Source: Prevotella sp. UBA1705 (GTDB taxonomy: Bacteria; Bacteroidota; Bacteroidia; Bacteroidales; Bacteroidaceae). Taken from it: DNA of 26,312 bases. Below, one piece after another: positions 1 to 7,555 of the stretch. Both the position numbers and the translations under genes were made by a program. A model generated the notes under the pieces. The model had not been told where the DNA came from. It was given only the letters and a program-made list of their open reading frames with translations, and did no database searches. The stretch lies in assembly GCA_002317385.1 (NCBI GenBank), contig DCJH01000052.1, forward strand, positions 16,564 through 42,875. The letters run 5' to 3'. Each line of letters starts with the position of its first letter. The stretch's first letter is position 1.

Positions 1-24
1 TCTAATACTATGAAAAACACATTG

Positions 25-56
25 CAAATGTACGTCTTTTCTTAGAATGATGCAAA
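25..56 (-). promoter_or_regulatory. Bacteroidota-type promoter reading out of the left edge
   Basis: On the minus strand TTTG (56-53) is followed after 20 nt by TACATTTG (32-25), an exact match to the Bacteroidota -33/-7 pattern TTTG-N19/20-TAnnTTTG. Transcription would start near position 18 and run off the left end of the window, so the gene it serves is not visible. Confidence 0.6.
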
Positions 57-65
57 GATTTAGGC

Positions 66-90
66 AAAAAAGTTATGATTTATAACCTTT
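66..90 (-). terminator. Probable terminator of the YtxH/holin operon
   Basis: Read on the minus strand, GTTAT and ATAAC form a short stem around a 5-nt loop; a G-U pair and three A-U pairs extend it, and a run of six T follows. It lies about 40 nt after the stop of the small gene at 127-384 and before the leftward promoter at 25-56. The stem is weak, so this is a moderate call. Confidence 0.45.
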
Positions 91-126
91 CTTAACAAGA
101 TTCGGATAAAATAGTCAGATTCTTAA

Positions 127-384
127 CTATTTCTTGAACTTTCTATAGAGTTTCCATCCCAATATGAAAGCATCGAAGATACCTGCTCCAGTGCTCATCA
201 AACTGTTGATGCGCTTGGAGGGAACGACATTGCTTCTCAGGGCCACAGGCTTGGAAAACAGGGAATGCCATTGGTTTCTCATGTGCGAATCATCCTTCTG
301 AATATCTTTCAGAAGCATGGCCTTGCGCAGCCGAATCTCCTCAATGGTCTTGTATGAAATAGGATTCGATGAATTGTTGTCCAT
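127..384 (-). CDS. Small conserved-type hypothetical protein (85 aa)
   Basis: I do not recognise a named family. The protein is 85 aa and basic, with no signal peptide. The N-terminal half is polar and probably helical (residues 14-35, rich in E, K, R, L). The C-terminal third has a short hydrophobic stretch (about 66-78, GAGIFDAFILGWKLY) followed by a basic end, RKFKK, which could be a peripheral or single-pass membrane segment. The start codon lies 3 nt downstream of the stop of the holin-family gene, so the two are almost certainly co-transcribed and probably translationally coupled. The position after YtxH and holin-like genes suggests an envelope-associated accessory role. That is inference from context only. 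Confidence 0.6.
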   Translation of the reverse strand: MDNNSSNPISYKTIEEIRLRKAMLLKDIQKDDSHMRNQWHSLFSKPVALRSNVVPSKRINSLMSTGAGIFDAFILGWKLYRKFKK

Positions 385-387
385 GTT

Positions 388-738
388 TTATTTGCTTAAG
401 AGTAGGGAGGCGAGAAATTTAACGAGTGGTTTTTCAATCCATTGCTTCCTGAAAATGATGAAAAGCAACAGGATGAAGAGGTATGTGCCAGCTACGATGG
501 CAAAAGCTCCGACATTGCCCACCAGGGGTTCCAAGGCGTAGGCGGCGGCGAAACTCAGATAGATAAGCATCAGTGTGAGCAGCATACAGAGTATGGCAGT
601 AATAGCGATGACCGTGAGAATCTTTACCGTTTTCTCTACGATGTCTAAGCGCACATACTCGCTCTGAAGCCCAACATAGTGCTTGACAGTCTCTACCAAC
701 TGTCCGATAGTTTCTATATTTTGATCGTTTGAGAACAT
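388..738 (-). CDS. Phage-holin-family (holin superfamily III-like) membrane protein
   Basis: From this start the protein is 116 aa. It begins with an amphipathic segment (NIETIGQLVETVKHYVGLQ) and has two strong transmembrane segments, about residues 37-62 and 68-92, before a basic C-terminus. This is the architecture of the 'phage holin family' proteins common in Bacteroidota chromosomes. Despite the name these are housekeeping-type membrane proteins, usually beside YtxH genes, and no lytic role is implied. The reading frame stays open to an ATG at 801, and a second ATG lies at 756. I prefer 738 because a terminator-like hairpin (764-796) would otherwise sit inside the coding region, and because family members usually begin near this point. 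It is second in a three-gene operon: YtxH, this gene, small unknown. Confidence 0.72.
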   Translation of the reverse strand: MFSNDQNIETIGQLVETVKHYVGLQSEYVRLDIVEKTVKILTVIAITAILCMLLTLMLIYLSFAAAYALEPLVGNVGAFAIVAGTYLFILLLFIIFRKQWIEKPLVKFLASLLLSK

Positions 739-763
739 GAACGTTTGATTAAACATGACGGAA

Positions 764-796
764 AAGGGTTGTAAATTGATGTTCACAACCCTTTCC
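764..796 (-). terminator. Hairpin between the YtxH and holin-family genes (terminator or attenuator)
   Basis: AAAGGGTTGT and ACAACCCTTT form a perfect 10-bp stem around a 12-nt loop. On the minus strand the 3' arm runs directly into TTTT. It lies 17 nt beyond the YtxH stop. It could partly terminate or stabilise the YtxH transcript, so that the downstream genes are expressed at a lower level. Confidence 0.55.
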
Positions 797-812
797 CTCA
801 TGATTTTATGAA

Positions 813-1028
813 TTAAACTGCGGCGTCAACAGCTTCCTTAATGTCGTCTACCAAATCGGCTGCATCCTTGCGATTCAGTTTGATATCGTGTTTCTTGCAG
901 AAATCGTCGACAGCGTCAGAGATCTTTGTACGTGTGTCTGCACCCTTCTCAGGAGCCATGAGAATACCTAAAGCAGCACCGGCGATAGCACCGCCAAGGA
1001 ATGCTCCAATGTAACCTAATGTTTTCAT
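813..1028 (-). CDS. YtxH-domain protein
   Basis: This 71-aa protein starts MKTLGYIGAFLGGAIAGAAL. A glycine/alanine-rich N-terminal membrane segment (about 4-25) is followed by LMAPEKGADTRTKI, close to the 'LFAPxxGxxxR' signature of YtxH proteins (PF12732). The C-terminal half (31-71) is charged and helical. YtxH proteins are small membrane-anchored proteins often tied to general stress responses; their biochemical role is not known. The open frame extends upstream to 1151, but the added residues lack family character and run through the promoter at 1069-1099, so 1028 is the start. It is the first gene of a leftward operon with the holin-family gene. Confidence 0.8.
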   Translation of the reverse strand: MKTLGYIGAFLGGAIAGAALGILMAPEKGADTRTKISDAVDDFCKKHDIKLNRKDAADLVDDIKEAVDAAV

Positions 1029-1068
1029 ATTGCTAATTATTAGTGAATATTGTGAATCTTCTTTCTTG

Positions 1069-1099
1069 CAAATATAATCAATTCGGTGGGAAAAGCAAG
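1069..1099 (-). promoter_or_regulatory. Promoter of the YtxH operon
   Basis: On the minus strand CTTG (1099-1096) is followed after 19 nt by TATATTTG (1076-1069). The -7 box is perfect and the -33 box has one mismatch to TTTG. It lies about 40 nt upstream of the YtxH start. Confidence 0.6.
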
Positions 1100-1169
1100 G
1101 TTTGTGAAAGATTTTTTTTGTTAAAAAAAGTCTATTCGGTTGATTTAACAAACTTTATGCGGGCTATCA

Positions 1170-1200
1170 TTTCGGTTTTGTGATTATTTTAGTAACTTCG
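1170..1200 (+). promoter_or_regulatory. Candidate promoter of the SPOR-ruvX-def-TPR operon
   Basis: TTTC (1170-1173), a 19-nt spacer and TAACTTCG (1193-1200) resemble TTTG-N19-TAnnTTTG with one mismatch in each box. It lies about 60 nt upstream of the SPOR gene and is divergent from the YtxH promoter. Confidence 0.4.
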
Positions 1201-1262
1201 CAAATTAAAGGAAATAACCTCCTAAAGACGAATAAACATTAACATCTATAATATTCAAAGGT

Positions 1263-1760
1263 ATGAAGAAATCATTGGTTATGGGTGCAGCCTTGTGCGT
1301 TGCATTTGCCTTCACAAGTTGTAAATCACAGGAAAGTGCTTATAAGAAGGCTTACGAGAAGGCTAAAGCTCAGGAAGAGCAGAATCAGGCACAGCAGCCC
1401 GTCCAGGAAGCTCCGGTGGTGACTCCGCTCGCAGAGAAGCCGGCCGATCAGACAACCGTTACTAACGTGAACAATGCCACGGTACGCACGGAAGACGTGA
1501 CAGTGGTGAGCGGAGCCGGATTGCAGGCTTATAGTGTCGTTGTTGGCTCGTTCTCTCTCAAGGCAAATGCCGTTGGTTTGCAAGGAACGCTGCAGCAGGG
1601 TGGCTACGATGCCCAGGTGGCTTACAACTCAAGTCTTAATATGTATCGTGTCATTGCGTCTACTTTTGCAGACAAGGCCCAGGCTGTTCAGAGCCGCGAC
1701 GCTATCCGTGGCAGTCAGTTCAACCCCAAGAGCGACGCTTGGTTGTTGTTTAAGAAATAA
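1263..1760 (+). CDS. SPOR-domain lipoprotein
   Basis: This 165-aa protein has a lipoprotein signal: a basic start, a hydrophobic stretch, then FTSC with Cys20 as the likely lipidated residue. Residues 26-65 form a Lys/Glu/Gln/Pro-rich extended linker. The C-terminal part (about 89-165), from AYSVVVGSF to SDAWLLFKK, matches the SPOR fold, with its typical opening 'YxVVVGSF' and repeated alternating beta-strand and helix. SPOR domains bind denuded peptidoglycan glycan strands, usually at division sites, so this is probably a periplasmic peptidoglycan-binding lipoprotein. The stop codon lies 6 nt before the TTG start of ruvX, which places it at the head of an operon with ruvX, def and the TPR gene. 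Confidence 0.85.
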   Translation: MKKSLVMGAALCVAFAFTSCKSQESAYKKAYEKAKAQEEQNQAQQPVQEAPVVTPLAEKPADQTTVTNVNNATVRTEDVTVVSGAGLQAYSVVVGSFSLKANAVGLQGTLQQGGYDAQVAYNSSLNMYRVIASTFADKAQAVQSRDAIRGSQFNPKSDAWLLFKK

Positions 1761-1766
1761 TCTTTC

Positions 1767-2183
1767 TTGGCAAGAATCTTATCCATTGACTATGGCAAGA
1801 AGCGCACCGGATTGGCTGTGACCGACCCGATGCAACTCATTGCCAACGGTCTGACTACGGTAGAAACCAAGAATCTGTTCGACTTCCTCTCTCAATATGT
1901 GCAGACAGAGGAAGTCGAACGTATCATTATTGGTAAGCCTACCCAGATGAACGCTCAGCCATCTGAGAATATGGCGAGGATAGAAAACTTCGTGGGACGG
2001 TGGCGCAACGCCCAGCCCGCGATTCCTATAGAATACTACGACGAGCGGTTTACCTCCGTTCTGGCTCATCGTGCAATCATAGAAGGAGGAGTAAAGAAGA
2101 AAGTGAGGAGAGAAAACAAGGGCTTGGTCGATGAGATCAGTGCCACGATTATTCTTCAGGATTATTTGAATTACAGAACATGA
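1767..2183 (+). CDS. ruvX: Putative Holliday junction resolvase / pre-16S rRNA nuclease YqgF
   Basis: This 138-aa protein has the length and motifs of YqgF/RuvX. These are an N-terminal strand with acidic residue (ARILSIDYGKKRTGLAV, D8), a central VERIIIGKPTQMN strand, EYYDERFTS with D and E, and the C-terminal DEISATIILQDYL. The family has an RNase H fold with acidic metal ligands. It is implicated in processing the 5' end of pre-16S rRNA and was earlier proposed as a Holliday junction resolvase. The start codon is TTG at 1767: the conserved motif begins at the second codon, and the next in-frame ATG would remove the first catalytic strand. It ends in a 4-nt ATGA overlap with def, consistent with translational coupling. 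Confidence 0.9.
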   Translation: MARILSIDYGKKRTGLAVTDPMQLIANGLTTVETKNLFDFLSQYVQTEEVERIIIGKPTQMNAQPSENMARIENFVGRWRNAQPAIPIEYYDERFTSVLAHRAIIEGGVKKKVRRENKGLVDEISATIILQDYLNYRT

Positions 2184-2743
2184 TATTACCAATATATACC
2201 TATGGGCATCCGGTTTTGAGAAAGGTTGCTCAGGATATCCCTACCGATTATCCCGGATTGGACCAGTTTATCAGCGACATGTATGAGACTCTCGATGGCT
2301 CTTCGGGCGTGGGCTTGGCCGCACCGCAGGTGGGCAAGTCTATCCGTGTGGTGGTGATCGACCTTGATGTGCTCAAGGAAGACTTCCCCGAGTATGCCGG
2401 ATTCCGCCATGTATTCATCAATTCGCATATTGTTGAGGTAGACGAGAACTCCAAGAAAGAGACCATGGAGGAGGGATGTCTCTCCATTCCCGGCCTCAGT
2501 GAGAATGTGGCCCGCTACTCGCGCATCCACGTGCAGTATCTCGACGAGAATCTTCAGCCCCACGATGAATGGGTGGAAGGCTATCTGGCGCGAGTGATGC
2601 AGCATGAGTTCGACCATCTCGAAGGCGTGATGTATGTAGACCGCGTGACTCCCTTGCGCAAGCAACTCATCCGCAACAAGCTCCGTGGCATTATGCAGGG
2701 CAAGTTCCATTGCAACTATCGGGTGAAGGCTGCCCACAAATAG
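2180..2743 (+). CDS. def: Peptide deformylase
   Basis: This enzyme removes the formyl group from the N-terminal methionine of new proteins. All three family motifs are present: GVGLAAPQ (43-50), EGCLS (98-102, with metal ligand Cys100) and HEFDH (142-146, with ligands His142 and His146 and catalytic Glu143). The length, 187 aa, is normal for bacterial deformylases. It has no signal peptide and acts in the cytoplasm at the ribosome exit. The ATG overlaps the ruvX stop by 4 nt (ATGA), and the next gene starts 9 nt after its stop, so it lies inside a compact operon. Nothing in the active site is unusual. Confidence 0.96.
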   Translation: MILPIYTYGHPVLRKVAQDIPTDYPGLDQFISDMYETLDGSSGVGLAAPQVGKSIRVVVIDLDVLKEDFPEYAGFRHVFINSHIVEVDENSKKETMEEGCLSIPGLSENVARYSRIHVQYLDENLQPHDEWVEGYLARVMQHEFDHLEGVMYVDRVTPLRKQLIRNKLRGIMQGKFHCNYRVKAAHK

Positions 2744-2752
2744 ACTTGACCG

Positions 2753-4726
2753 ATGAAGAGCAGAATTGTCATCTTGCTCATGGCATTGCTGTCCGCAGGC
2801 ACTCTGCGGGCACAATATAATGTAGACCGTCTGATTACGAGTGGAGAGGTGGCCTTGCATTATGAGGATTATGTGCTCTCCATCCAATACTTCAATAAGG
2901 TACTGGCCTTGAAGCCTTACTTGTGGCTTCCGTGGTACGACAGGTCGGTGGCCAAGTTTTATCTCGATGACTTTGTAGGTGCCGAGCAGGATGCTTCCAA
3001 GGCCATCGAACTCAATCCGTATATTGAACAAATCTTCGACTTGCGCGGAATCTCCCGCATCAGGCAGGAGAAGTATGGCGATGCCATTACCGATTACAGC
3101 AAGGCTATCAGGTTGAACCCCTCGATTTCGAGCTTCTGGCTCAACCGGGCCATATGCCGAATGAAGGTGAACGACTACGATCAGGCGCTGCTCGACGCTG
3201 ACACTATCATCCGCCGATGGTCCAACACGGCTGCGGCCTACTCCCTCAAGGCTGAGATTTACCTCAATAAGAAGGACACTACACAGGCTGACACTTGGCT
3301 TTCCAAGAGTCTTTCCATCGATTCCTACAACGTCGACGCGTGGATGACGCGTGCCTACATCTCGCTGAACAGGCGTCAGTGGCGTAGTGCCGACAGCTGT
3401 CTGAGCAGGGTCATCCACCTGAAACCCAAGATGGTGAACAGTTATGTGAACCGCGCCTTAGCCCGACTCAACATCAATAACCTACGTGGCGCGATGGCCG
3501 ACTATGACATGGCCATCGACCTCGACCCCAATAACTTTCTCGCTCACTATAACCGCGGACTGCTCCGAGTGCAGCTTGGCGACGACAACCGGGCCATCAC
3601 CGACTTCGATTTCGTGGTCAGGATGGAGCCGCAGAACTTCATGGCCATCTACAACCGGGCCTTGCTCAACGACAAGGTGGGCAATCTGCGGGCAGCCATC
3701 CGCGACTATACGAGTGTCATCGAGCAGTTTCCCAACTTCTGGTCGGGTCTGGCTTCGCGTGCCCGGTGCTATCGTCGTCTGGGCATGACGGCTAAGGCAG
3801 AACTTGATGAGTTCCGTATCTTCAAGGCGCAGATGGACAAACATGTGGGCATTCAGCAGCGATGGAGTCGCAGTAAGATCAAGGAGATGCGCAAACGGTC
3901 GGAGATTAACCTCGACAAATACAACGATATTGTGGTCGAAGACCAGCCGCAGATAGAGCATGAGTATAAGAGTCAGTATCGCGGAGCCATCCAGAACCGC
4001 GAGGTGGAGCTGGCCCTGCTGCCCATGTATCAGCTTTCCTATTTCTCCTCGACCAACGGAGTGCGGGGCTATCAGGCATTTGATGCCGACGTAGACCGGT
4101 TCAACACCAAGCAGGATCCTATCCGCAAACTGGCTCTCACATGCAACTACAGCCACGAAAAGCTGTCGGATGTGCAGTCGAAGCAGATTTTCCAGATCAT
4201 CGATGCCCTCTCTGCGGGCATCCGCGAGGAGACCGATCGCAAGGTGCGTGCGGCACTCTTGTTGCAGCGTGCCGTGGCCTACGCCGATGCACAGAACTTC
4301 TCTGATGCCATCGCCGACCTCGACGACTATATCGCTCTCGACTCTACGGCGACCATTGGACGTTGGGAACGTGCAGTGTGTCAGTCGTTGCAGAATAGCT
4401 ACGACGCCTCTAAAGGTCAGAACGTGAGCATGAAGGTGGCACAGGCCGAGGGCGATTTCGCAGAGGCGCTGAAGCTTTCACCGCGCAACGCCTACCTCTA
4501 TTTCAACCGCGGCAACCTCTTTGCCACAGAGAAAAACTATGACCGGGCCATTGCCGACTATACCCGCGCCCTCCAGCTCGACCCCCGTCTGGCTGAGGCC
4601 TATTATAATAGAGGTGTGGTCTATGCGCAGTCGGGCAAGCCTCGCGAGGCCCAGCAAGACCTGAGCAAGGCTGGCGAACTTGGCATCTATGAGGCTTACG
4701 CGCTGAGCAAGAAGGTGGGGAAGTAG
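2753..4726 (+). CDS. Secreted tetratricopeptide-repeat protein (657 aa)
   Basis: An N-terminal signal peptide (MKSRIVILLMALLSAGTLRA) ends about residue 20, so the protein is periplasmic or outer-membrane-facing. From about residue 27 to 360 there are roughly ten tandem TPR units with the usual 'A...DY..AI.LNP/LDP' pattern, for example DAITDYSKAIRLNP, GAMADYDMAIDLDP and RAITDFDFVVRMEP. A basic, non-repeat segment follows (about 365-480), then a second TPR block (about 490-650) containing RAIADYTRALQLDP. TPR arrays are protein-docking scaffolds; the partner is unknown. Bacteroidota often carry such a TPR gene after def. It starts 9 nt after def and is the last gene of the operon. The long non-repeat spacer between the two blocks is the least explained part. 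Confidence 0.85.
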   Translation: MKSRIVILLMALLSAGTLRAQYNVDRLITSGEVALHYEDYVLSIQYFNKVLALKPYLWLPWYDRSVAKFYLDDFVGAEQDASKAIELNPYIEQIFDLRGISRIRQEKYGDAITDYSKAIRLNPSISSFWLNRAICRMKVNDYDQALLDADTIIRRWSNTAAAYSLKAEIYLNKKDTTQADTWLSKSLSIDSYNVDAWMTRAYISLNRRQWRSADSCLSRVIHLKPKMVNSYVNRALARLNINNLRGAMADYDMAIDLDPNNFLAHYNRGLLRVQLGDDNRAITDFDFVVRMEPQNFMAIYNRALLNDKVGNLRAAIRDYTSVIEQFPNFWSGLASRARCYRRLGMTAKAELDEFRIFKAQMDKHVGIQQRWSRSKIKEMRKRSEINLDKYNDIVVEDQPQIEHEYKSQYRGAIQNREVELALLPMYQLSYFSSTNGVRGYQAFDADVDRFNTKQDPIRKLALTCNYSHEKLSDVQSKQIFQIIDALSAGIREETDRKVRAALLLQRAVAYADAQNFSDAIADLDDYIALDSTATIGRWERAVCQSLQNSYDASKGQNVSMKVAQAEGDFAEALKLSPRNAYLYFNRGNLFATEKNYDRAIADYTRALQLDPRLAEAYYNRGVVYAQSGKPREAQQDLSKAGELGIYEAYALSKKVGK

Positions 4727-4745
4727 GGCTGTCTGAGGAGTTAAA

Positions 4746-4945
4746 GAAGTTAAGGAAGTTAGAGAAGTTAAAGCGCATTACCTCTACTGGTTGCTATAAA
4801 CTGCCAACAAGCATTTGGCTTTAACTCCCTTAACTTCCTTAACTTCATTCACTTCCCTCCTCAAATCTCCTCTATCTCCCTCCCAATCCCTCTACTTTTG
4901 GCATTGTCCTCTCACTCCTTTAACTCCCTTAACTTCATTAACTCC
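4746..4945. repeat. Inverted arrays of an 8-bp GAAGTTAA-type repeat
   Basis: This is the 317-bp gap between the TPR gene and thrS. The left arm (4746-4773) is built of GAAGTTAAGGAAGTTA-like units. The right arm (4819-4846) is its reverse complement over 28 nt with about 25 matches, separated by a 45-nt loop. A second copy of the right arm lies at 4918-4945. The rest of the plus strand is pyrimidine-rich (TTCCCTCC tracts). I see no gene here; open frames in the gap consist of repeat sequence. Confidence 0.7.
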
Positions 4946-5006
4946 TATTTTCTCCCTCTTTCTTAAAAAATCCTCCCATTTCTTCCCCTGTCCCGAAAAT
5001 AAGTAT

Positions 5007-5014
5007 TACTTTTG
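5007..5014 (+). promoter_or_regulatory. Candidate -7 box of the thrS promoter
   Basis: TACTTTTG matches TAnnTTTG exactly and lies 29 nt upstream of the thrS ATG. No good TTTG is present at the expected -33 position, so the promoter call rests on one box. Confidence 0.4.
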
Positions 5015-5043
5015 TGATGATTTAAATAAAACTAATTTGTAAT

Positions 5044-6996
5044 ATGGTTAAAATCACATTTCCAGACGGTTCTGTTCGTGAGTATGAGCAGGGCGTGACT
5101 GGCTTGCAAATCGCCGAGAGCATATCACCTGCTCTCGCCCGTGACGTTGTATCTTGCGGGATCAATGGTGAGACTACAGAATTGAATCGTCCTATCAACG
5201 CCGACGCCTCAGTGGTGTTCTACAAATTTGAGGACGAGGAAGGTAAGCACACTTTCTGGCACACCTCTGCCCACCTGTTGGCTGAGGCTTTGCAGGAACT
5301 CTATCCCGGCATTCAGTTCGGATTCGGACCGGCTCTTGAGAACGGTTTCTTCTACGATGTGATGCCTGCCGAGGGTCAGACCATCTCGGAAAACGACTTC
5401 CCCAAGATTGAGGAGAAGATGCGCGAGCTGGCCAAGAAGAACGAGGCCGTGGTGCGTCGAGAGGTTCCCAAGGCCGAAGCGATGAAGGAATTTGAGGCCG
5501 ATGGCCAGACCTACAAGGTGGAGCACATCGACTTGGATCTGAAAGACGGCTCCATCTCTACATATACTCAGGGTCATTTCACCGACCTCTGTCGCGGTCC
5601 GCACCTCATGAGCACCGGACTCATCAAGGCCATCAAGATTACCAGCGTGGCCGGAGCATTCTGGCGCGGCGACGCCAAGCGTGAGCAGATGACACGTATC
5701 TATGGTATCACCTTCCCCAAGAAGAAGATGCTCGACGAGTATCTCGTGATGCTGGAGGAGGCCAAGAAGCGCGACCACCGCAAGATTGGCAAGGAGATGG
5801 AACTCTTCATGTTCTCCGACCGAGTGGGAAAGGGTCTTCCCATCTGGCTCGCCAAGGGCACACAACTCCGTCTACGCCTGCAGGAACTGTTGCGCAGATT
5901 GCTTAAACCCTATAATTATCAGGAGGTTATCACACCGGGAATCGGCTCTAAGAATCTCTACGTTACCTCCGGACACTATGCCCATTACGGTAAGGATGCC
6001 TTCCAGCCCATCCACACACCGGAGGAGGACGAGGAGTATATGCTCAAGCCGATGAACTGCCCTCACCACTGCGAAATCTACGCTCGCAAGCCCCGTTCCT
6101 ACAAGGATCTGCCTCTGCGAATCGCTGAATTCGGTACGGTGATGCGCTATGAGAAGAGCGGTGAGCTCCACGGACTGACTCGCGTACGCAGCTTTACGCA
6201 GGACGATGCCCACATCTTCGTGCGCCCCGACCAGGTGAAGGCTGAGTTTGAGAACAACATCGACATCATCCTCAAGGTGTTCCGCACCTTCGGTTTTGAG
6301 AATTACGAGGCACAGATCTCCCTCCGCGACCCGAAGGATACCGACAAATATATCGGCTCCGACGAGATTTGGGAGGAGAGTCAGAACGCCATTCGTGAGG
6401 CCTGCCGCGAGAAAGGCATGAAGGCCCGCGAGGAGATTGGCGAGGCTGCATTCTATGGTCCTAAGCTCGACTTCATGGTGAAGGATGCCATTGGCCGCCG
6501 CTGGCAGTTGGGAACAATCCAGGTAGACTATAACCTGCCGGCCCGTTTCAAGCTGGAATACACTGCCGAGGACAACTCGAAGCAGGTTCCTGTGATGGTG
6601 CACCGTGCGCCGTTTGGTTCGCTGGAGCGCTTCACGGCAGTGCTCATCGAGCACACTGCCGGTCACTTCCCCTTGTGGCTCACGCCCGACCAGGTGGCCA
6701 TCCTGCCCATCTCGGAGAAGTTTAACGACTACGCACAGGCCGTGAAGAAGTATTTCGACAGCCAGGACGTGCGCAGCTACATCGACGACCGCAACGAGAA
6801 GATTGGCCGCAAGATCCGCGACAACGAGCTCAAGCGCGTGCCCTATATGGTCATCGTGGGTGAGAAGGAGTCGGCCGAGGGTCTCGTTTCCATGCGTAAG
6901 CAGGGCGGTGGCGAGCAGGCTTCCATGAAGATGGAGGAGTTTGCCCAGCGCATCAAGGACGAGGTTGCCGACCAGCTCAAGGAAATCGACGACTAA
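5044..6996 (+). CDS. thrS: Threonine-tRNA ligase
   Basis: This 650-aa class II aminoacyl-tRNA synthetase charges tRNA-Thr. Domains in order: TGS (about 1-62); the N-terminal editing domain with HTSAH (73-77) and DLCRGPHL (181-188); the catalytic core; and the C-terminal anticodon-binding domain (about 550-645). The catalytic zinc ligands expected in ThrRS are all present: Cys339 in MNCPHH, His390 in DDAHIF, and His521 in MVHRAPFGSLERF, which is also motif 3. Motif 2 (FGTVMRYEKSG) is intact. The length is normal. It has its own -7 box and a strong terminator, so it is probably monocistronic. In many Bacteroidota infC-rpmI-rplT follow thrS; here they do not. Confidence 0.97.
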   Translation: MVKITFPDGSVREYEQGVTGLQIAESISPALARDVVSCGINGETTELNRPINADASVVFYKFEDEEGKHTFWHTSAHLLAEALQELYPGIQFGFGPALENGFFYDVMPAEGQTISENDFPKIEEKMRELAKKNEAVVRREVPKAEAMKEFEADGQTYKVEHIDLDLKDGSISTYTQGHFTDLCRGPHLMSTGLIKAIKITSVAGAFWRGDAKREQMTRIYGITFPKKKMLDEYLVMLEEAKKRDHRKIGKEMELFMFSDRVGKGLPIWLAKGTQLRLRLQELLRRLLKPYNYQEVITPGIGSKNLYVTSGHYAHYGKDAFQPIHTPEEDEEYMLKPMNCPHHCEIYARKPRSYKDLPLRIAEFGTVMRYEKSGELHGLTRVRSFTQDDAHIFVRPDQVKAEFENNIDIILKVFRTFGFENYEAQISLRDPKDTDKYIGSDEIWEESQNAIREACREKGMKAREEIGEAAFYGPKLDFMVKDAIGRRWQLGTIQVDYNLPARFKLEYTAEDNSKQVPVMVHRAPFGSLERFTAVLIEHTAGHFPLWLTPDQVAILPISEKFNDYAQAVKKYFDSQDVRSYIDDRNEKIGRKIRDNELKRVPYMVIVGEKESAEGLVSMRKQGGGEQASMKMEEFAQRIKDEVADQLKEIDD

Positions 6997-7028
6997 ATCG
7001 GCACTTTCCAGCCGAGATTCTATATCAT

Positions 7029-7065
7029 AAAGCCGGGGCTATCAGCCTCGGCTTTATTGTTTTTG
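7029..7065 (+). terminator. Intrinsic terminator of thrS
   Basis: AAAGCCGGGGCT (7029-7040) pairs with AGCCTCGGCTTT (7044-7055) through a 12-bp stem with one G-U pair and a 3-nt loop. It is followed by ATTGTTTTT. It starts 33 nt after the thrS stop. Confidence 0.85.
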
Positions 7066-7085
7066 GGAGATGAAAGTTAGCCTCT

Positions 7086-7158
7086 CAACCTATTCCTTAC
7101 AGCCTTTCAACCTATCCCTTACAGCCTCTCCCCCTTGCCCCTCCCCCGTAGGGAGGGG
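7086..7158. repeat. Short direct repeat plus GC-rich hairpin
   Basis: A 19-nt unit reading CAACCTATtCCTTACAGCC, with T or C at one position, occurs twice in tandem (about 7086-7104 and 7108-7126). A GC-rich hairpin follows: CCCCTCCC (7138-7145), a 5-nt loop, GGGAGGGG (7151-7158). It belongs to the gene-free gap between thrS and the YqaA-like gene. Confidence 0.55.
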
Positions 7159-7208
7159 AGTATAATGACCGAATACAAGGGTTGGCGTGGTGGAATATTT
7201 ACCATATT

Positions 7209-7353
7209 GTAGGGGCATGCCCCGTGCATGCCTGCACCGCTGGATGGCATAGGATGAATAGGAGCGGGCAGGATTTATAGAAAATACGGGATGAAAGGGA
7301 GAGGATATTGAGGGAAAGGCAGGGGTGCGGACATGCACTGGACATGTCCCTAC
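7209..7353. repeat. Paired REP-like palindromes in inverted orientation (145 bp)
   Basis: Two 29-bp units, 7209-7237 and 7325-7353, are inverted copies of one another with about five differences. Each is itself nearly palindromic around GGACATGC/GCATGTCC. They bracket 87 bp with no open frame of note, like a BIME or short MITE. A third, solitary copy lies at 25708-25736. Confidence 0.7.
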
Positions 7354-7485
7354 TAAGCTATTGGATTTCCACGATGTGCTATTGCGATATTGCTCAAATC
7401 CTCAATATCCATTGATATGATACGGATTCTTCCGTTGTCTTGTTATCTTCAATAATACACCTCTATCTTGTCCTCTCGGAATAAC

Positions 7486-7555
7486 GGCCTAATCGCCCGA
7501 CGATTCGATACTAATCGCAGGATGATTAGTACCTTTTCGCGATGCGATTAGTACC
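7486..7555. repeat. Interspersed CGATTAGTACC half-site cluster, copy A
   Basis: Four half-sites are present: two inverted (7486-7495, 7507-7517) and two direct (7524-7533, 7545-7555). The last two share the exact layout GATTAGTACCTTTTCG-N5-CGATTAGTACC with the copy at 25563-25649. It lies about 40 bp beyond the stop of the YqaA-like gene, at the end of a leftward operon that has no clear hairpin terminator. The remainder of the 6997-7595 gap (about 7354-7485) shows nothing I can identify. Confidence 0.6.

Noticed and set aside
388..801. Phage lysis cassette suggested by the holin-family label
   Set aside because: No endolysin, spanin or phage structural genes nearby; holin-family genes beside YtxH are ordinary chromosomal genes in this phylum.
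4815..5042. 75-aa open frame before thrS
   Set aside because: It consists of the TTAACTTCC repeat translated as Leu/Thr/Ser/Pro low complexity and runs through the thrS -7 box.
7486..7555. CRISPR array suggested by short repeats
   Set aside because: Repeats are only 10-11 bp, in both orientations, with short irregular spacing and no cas genes.
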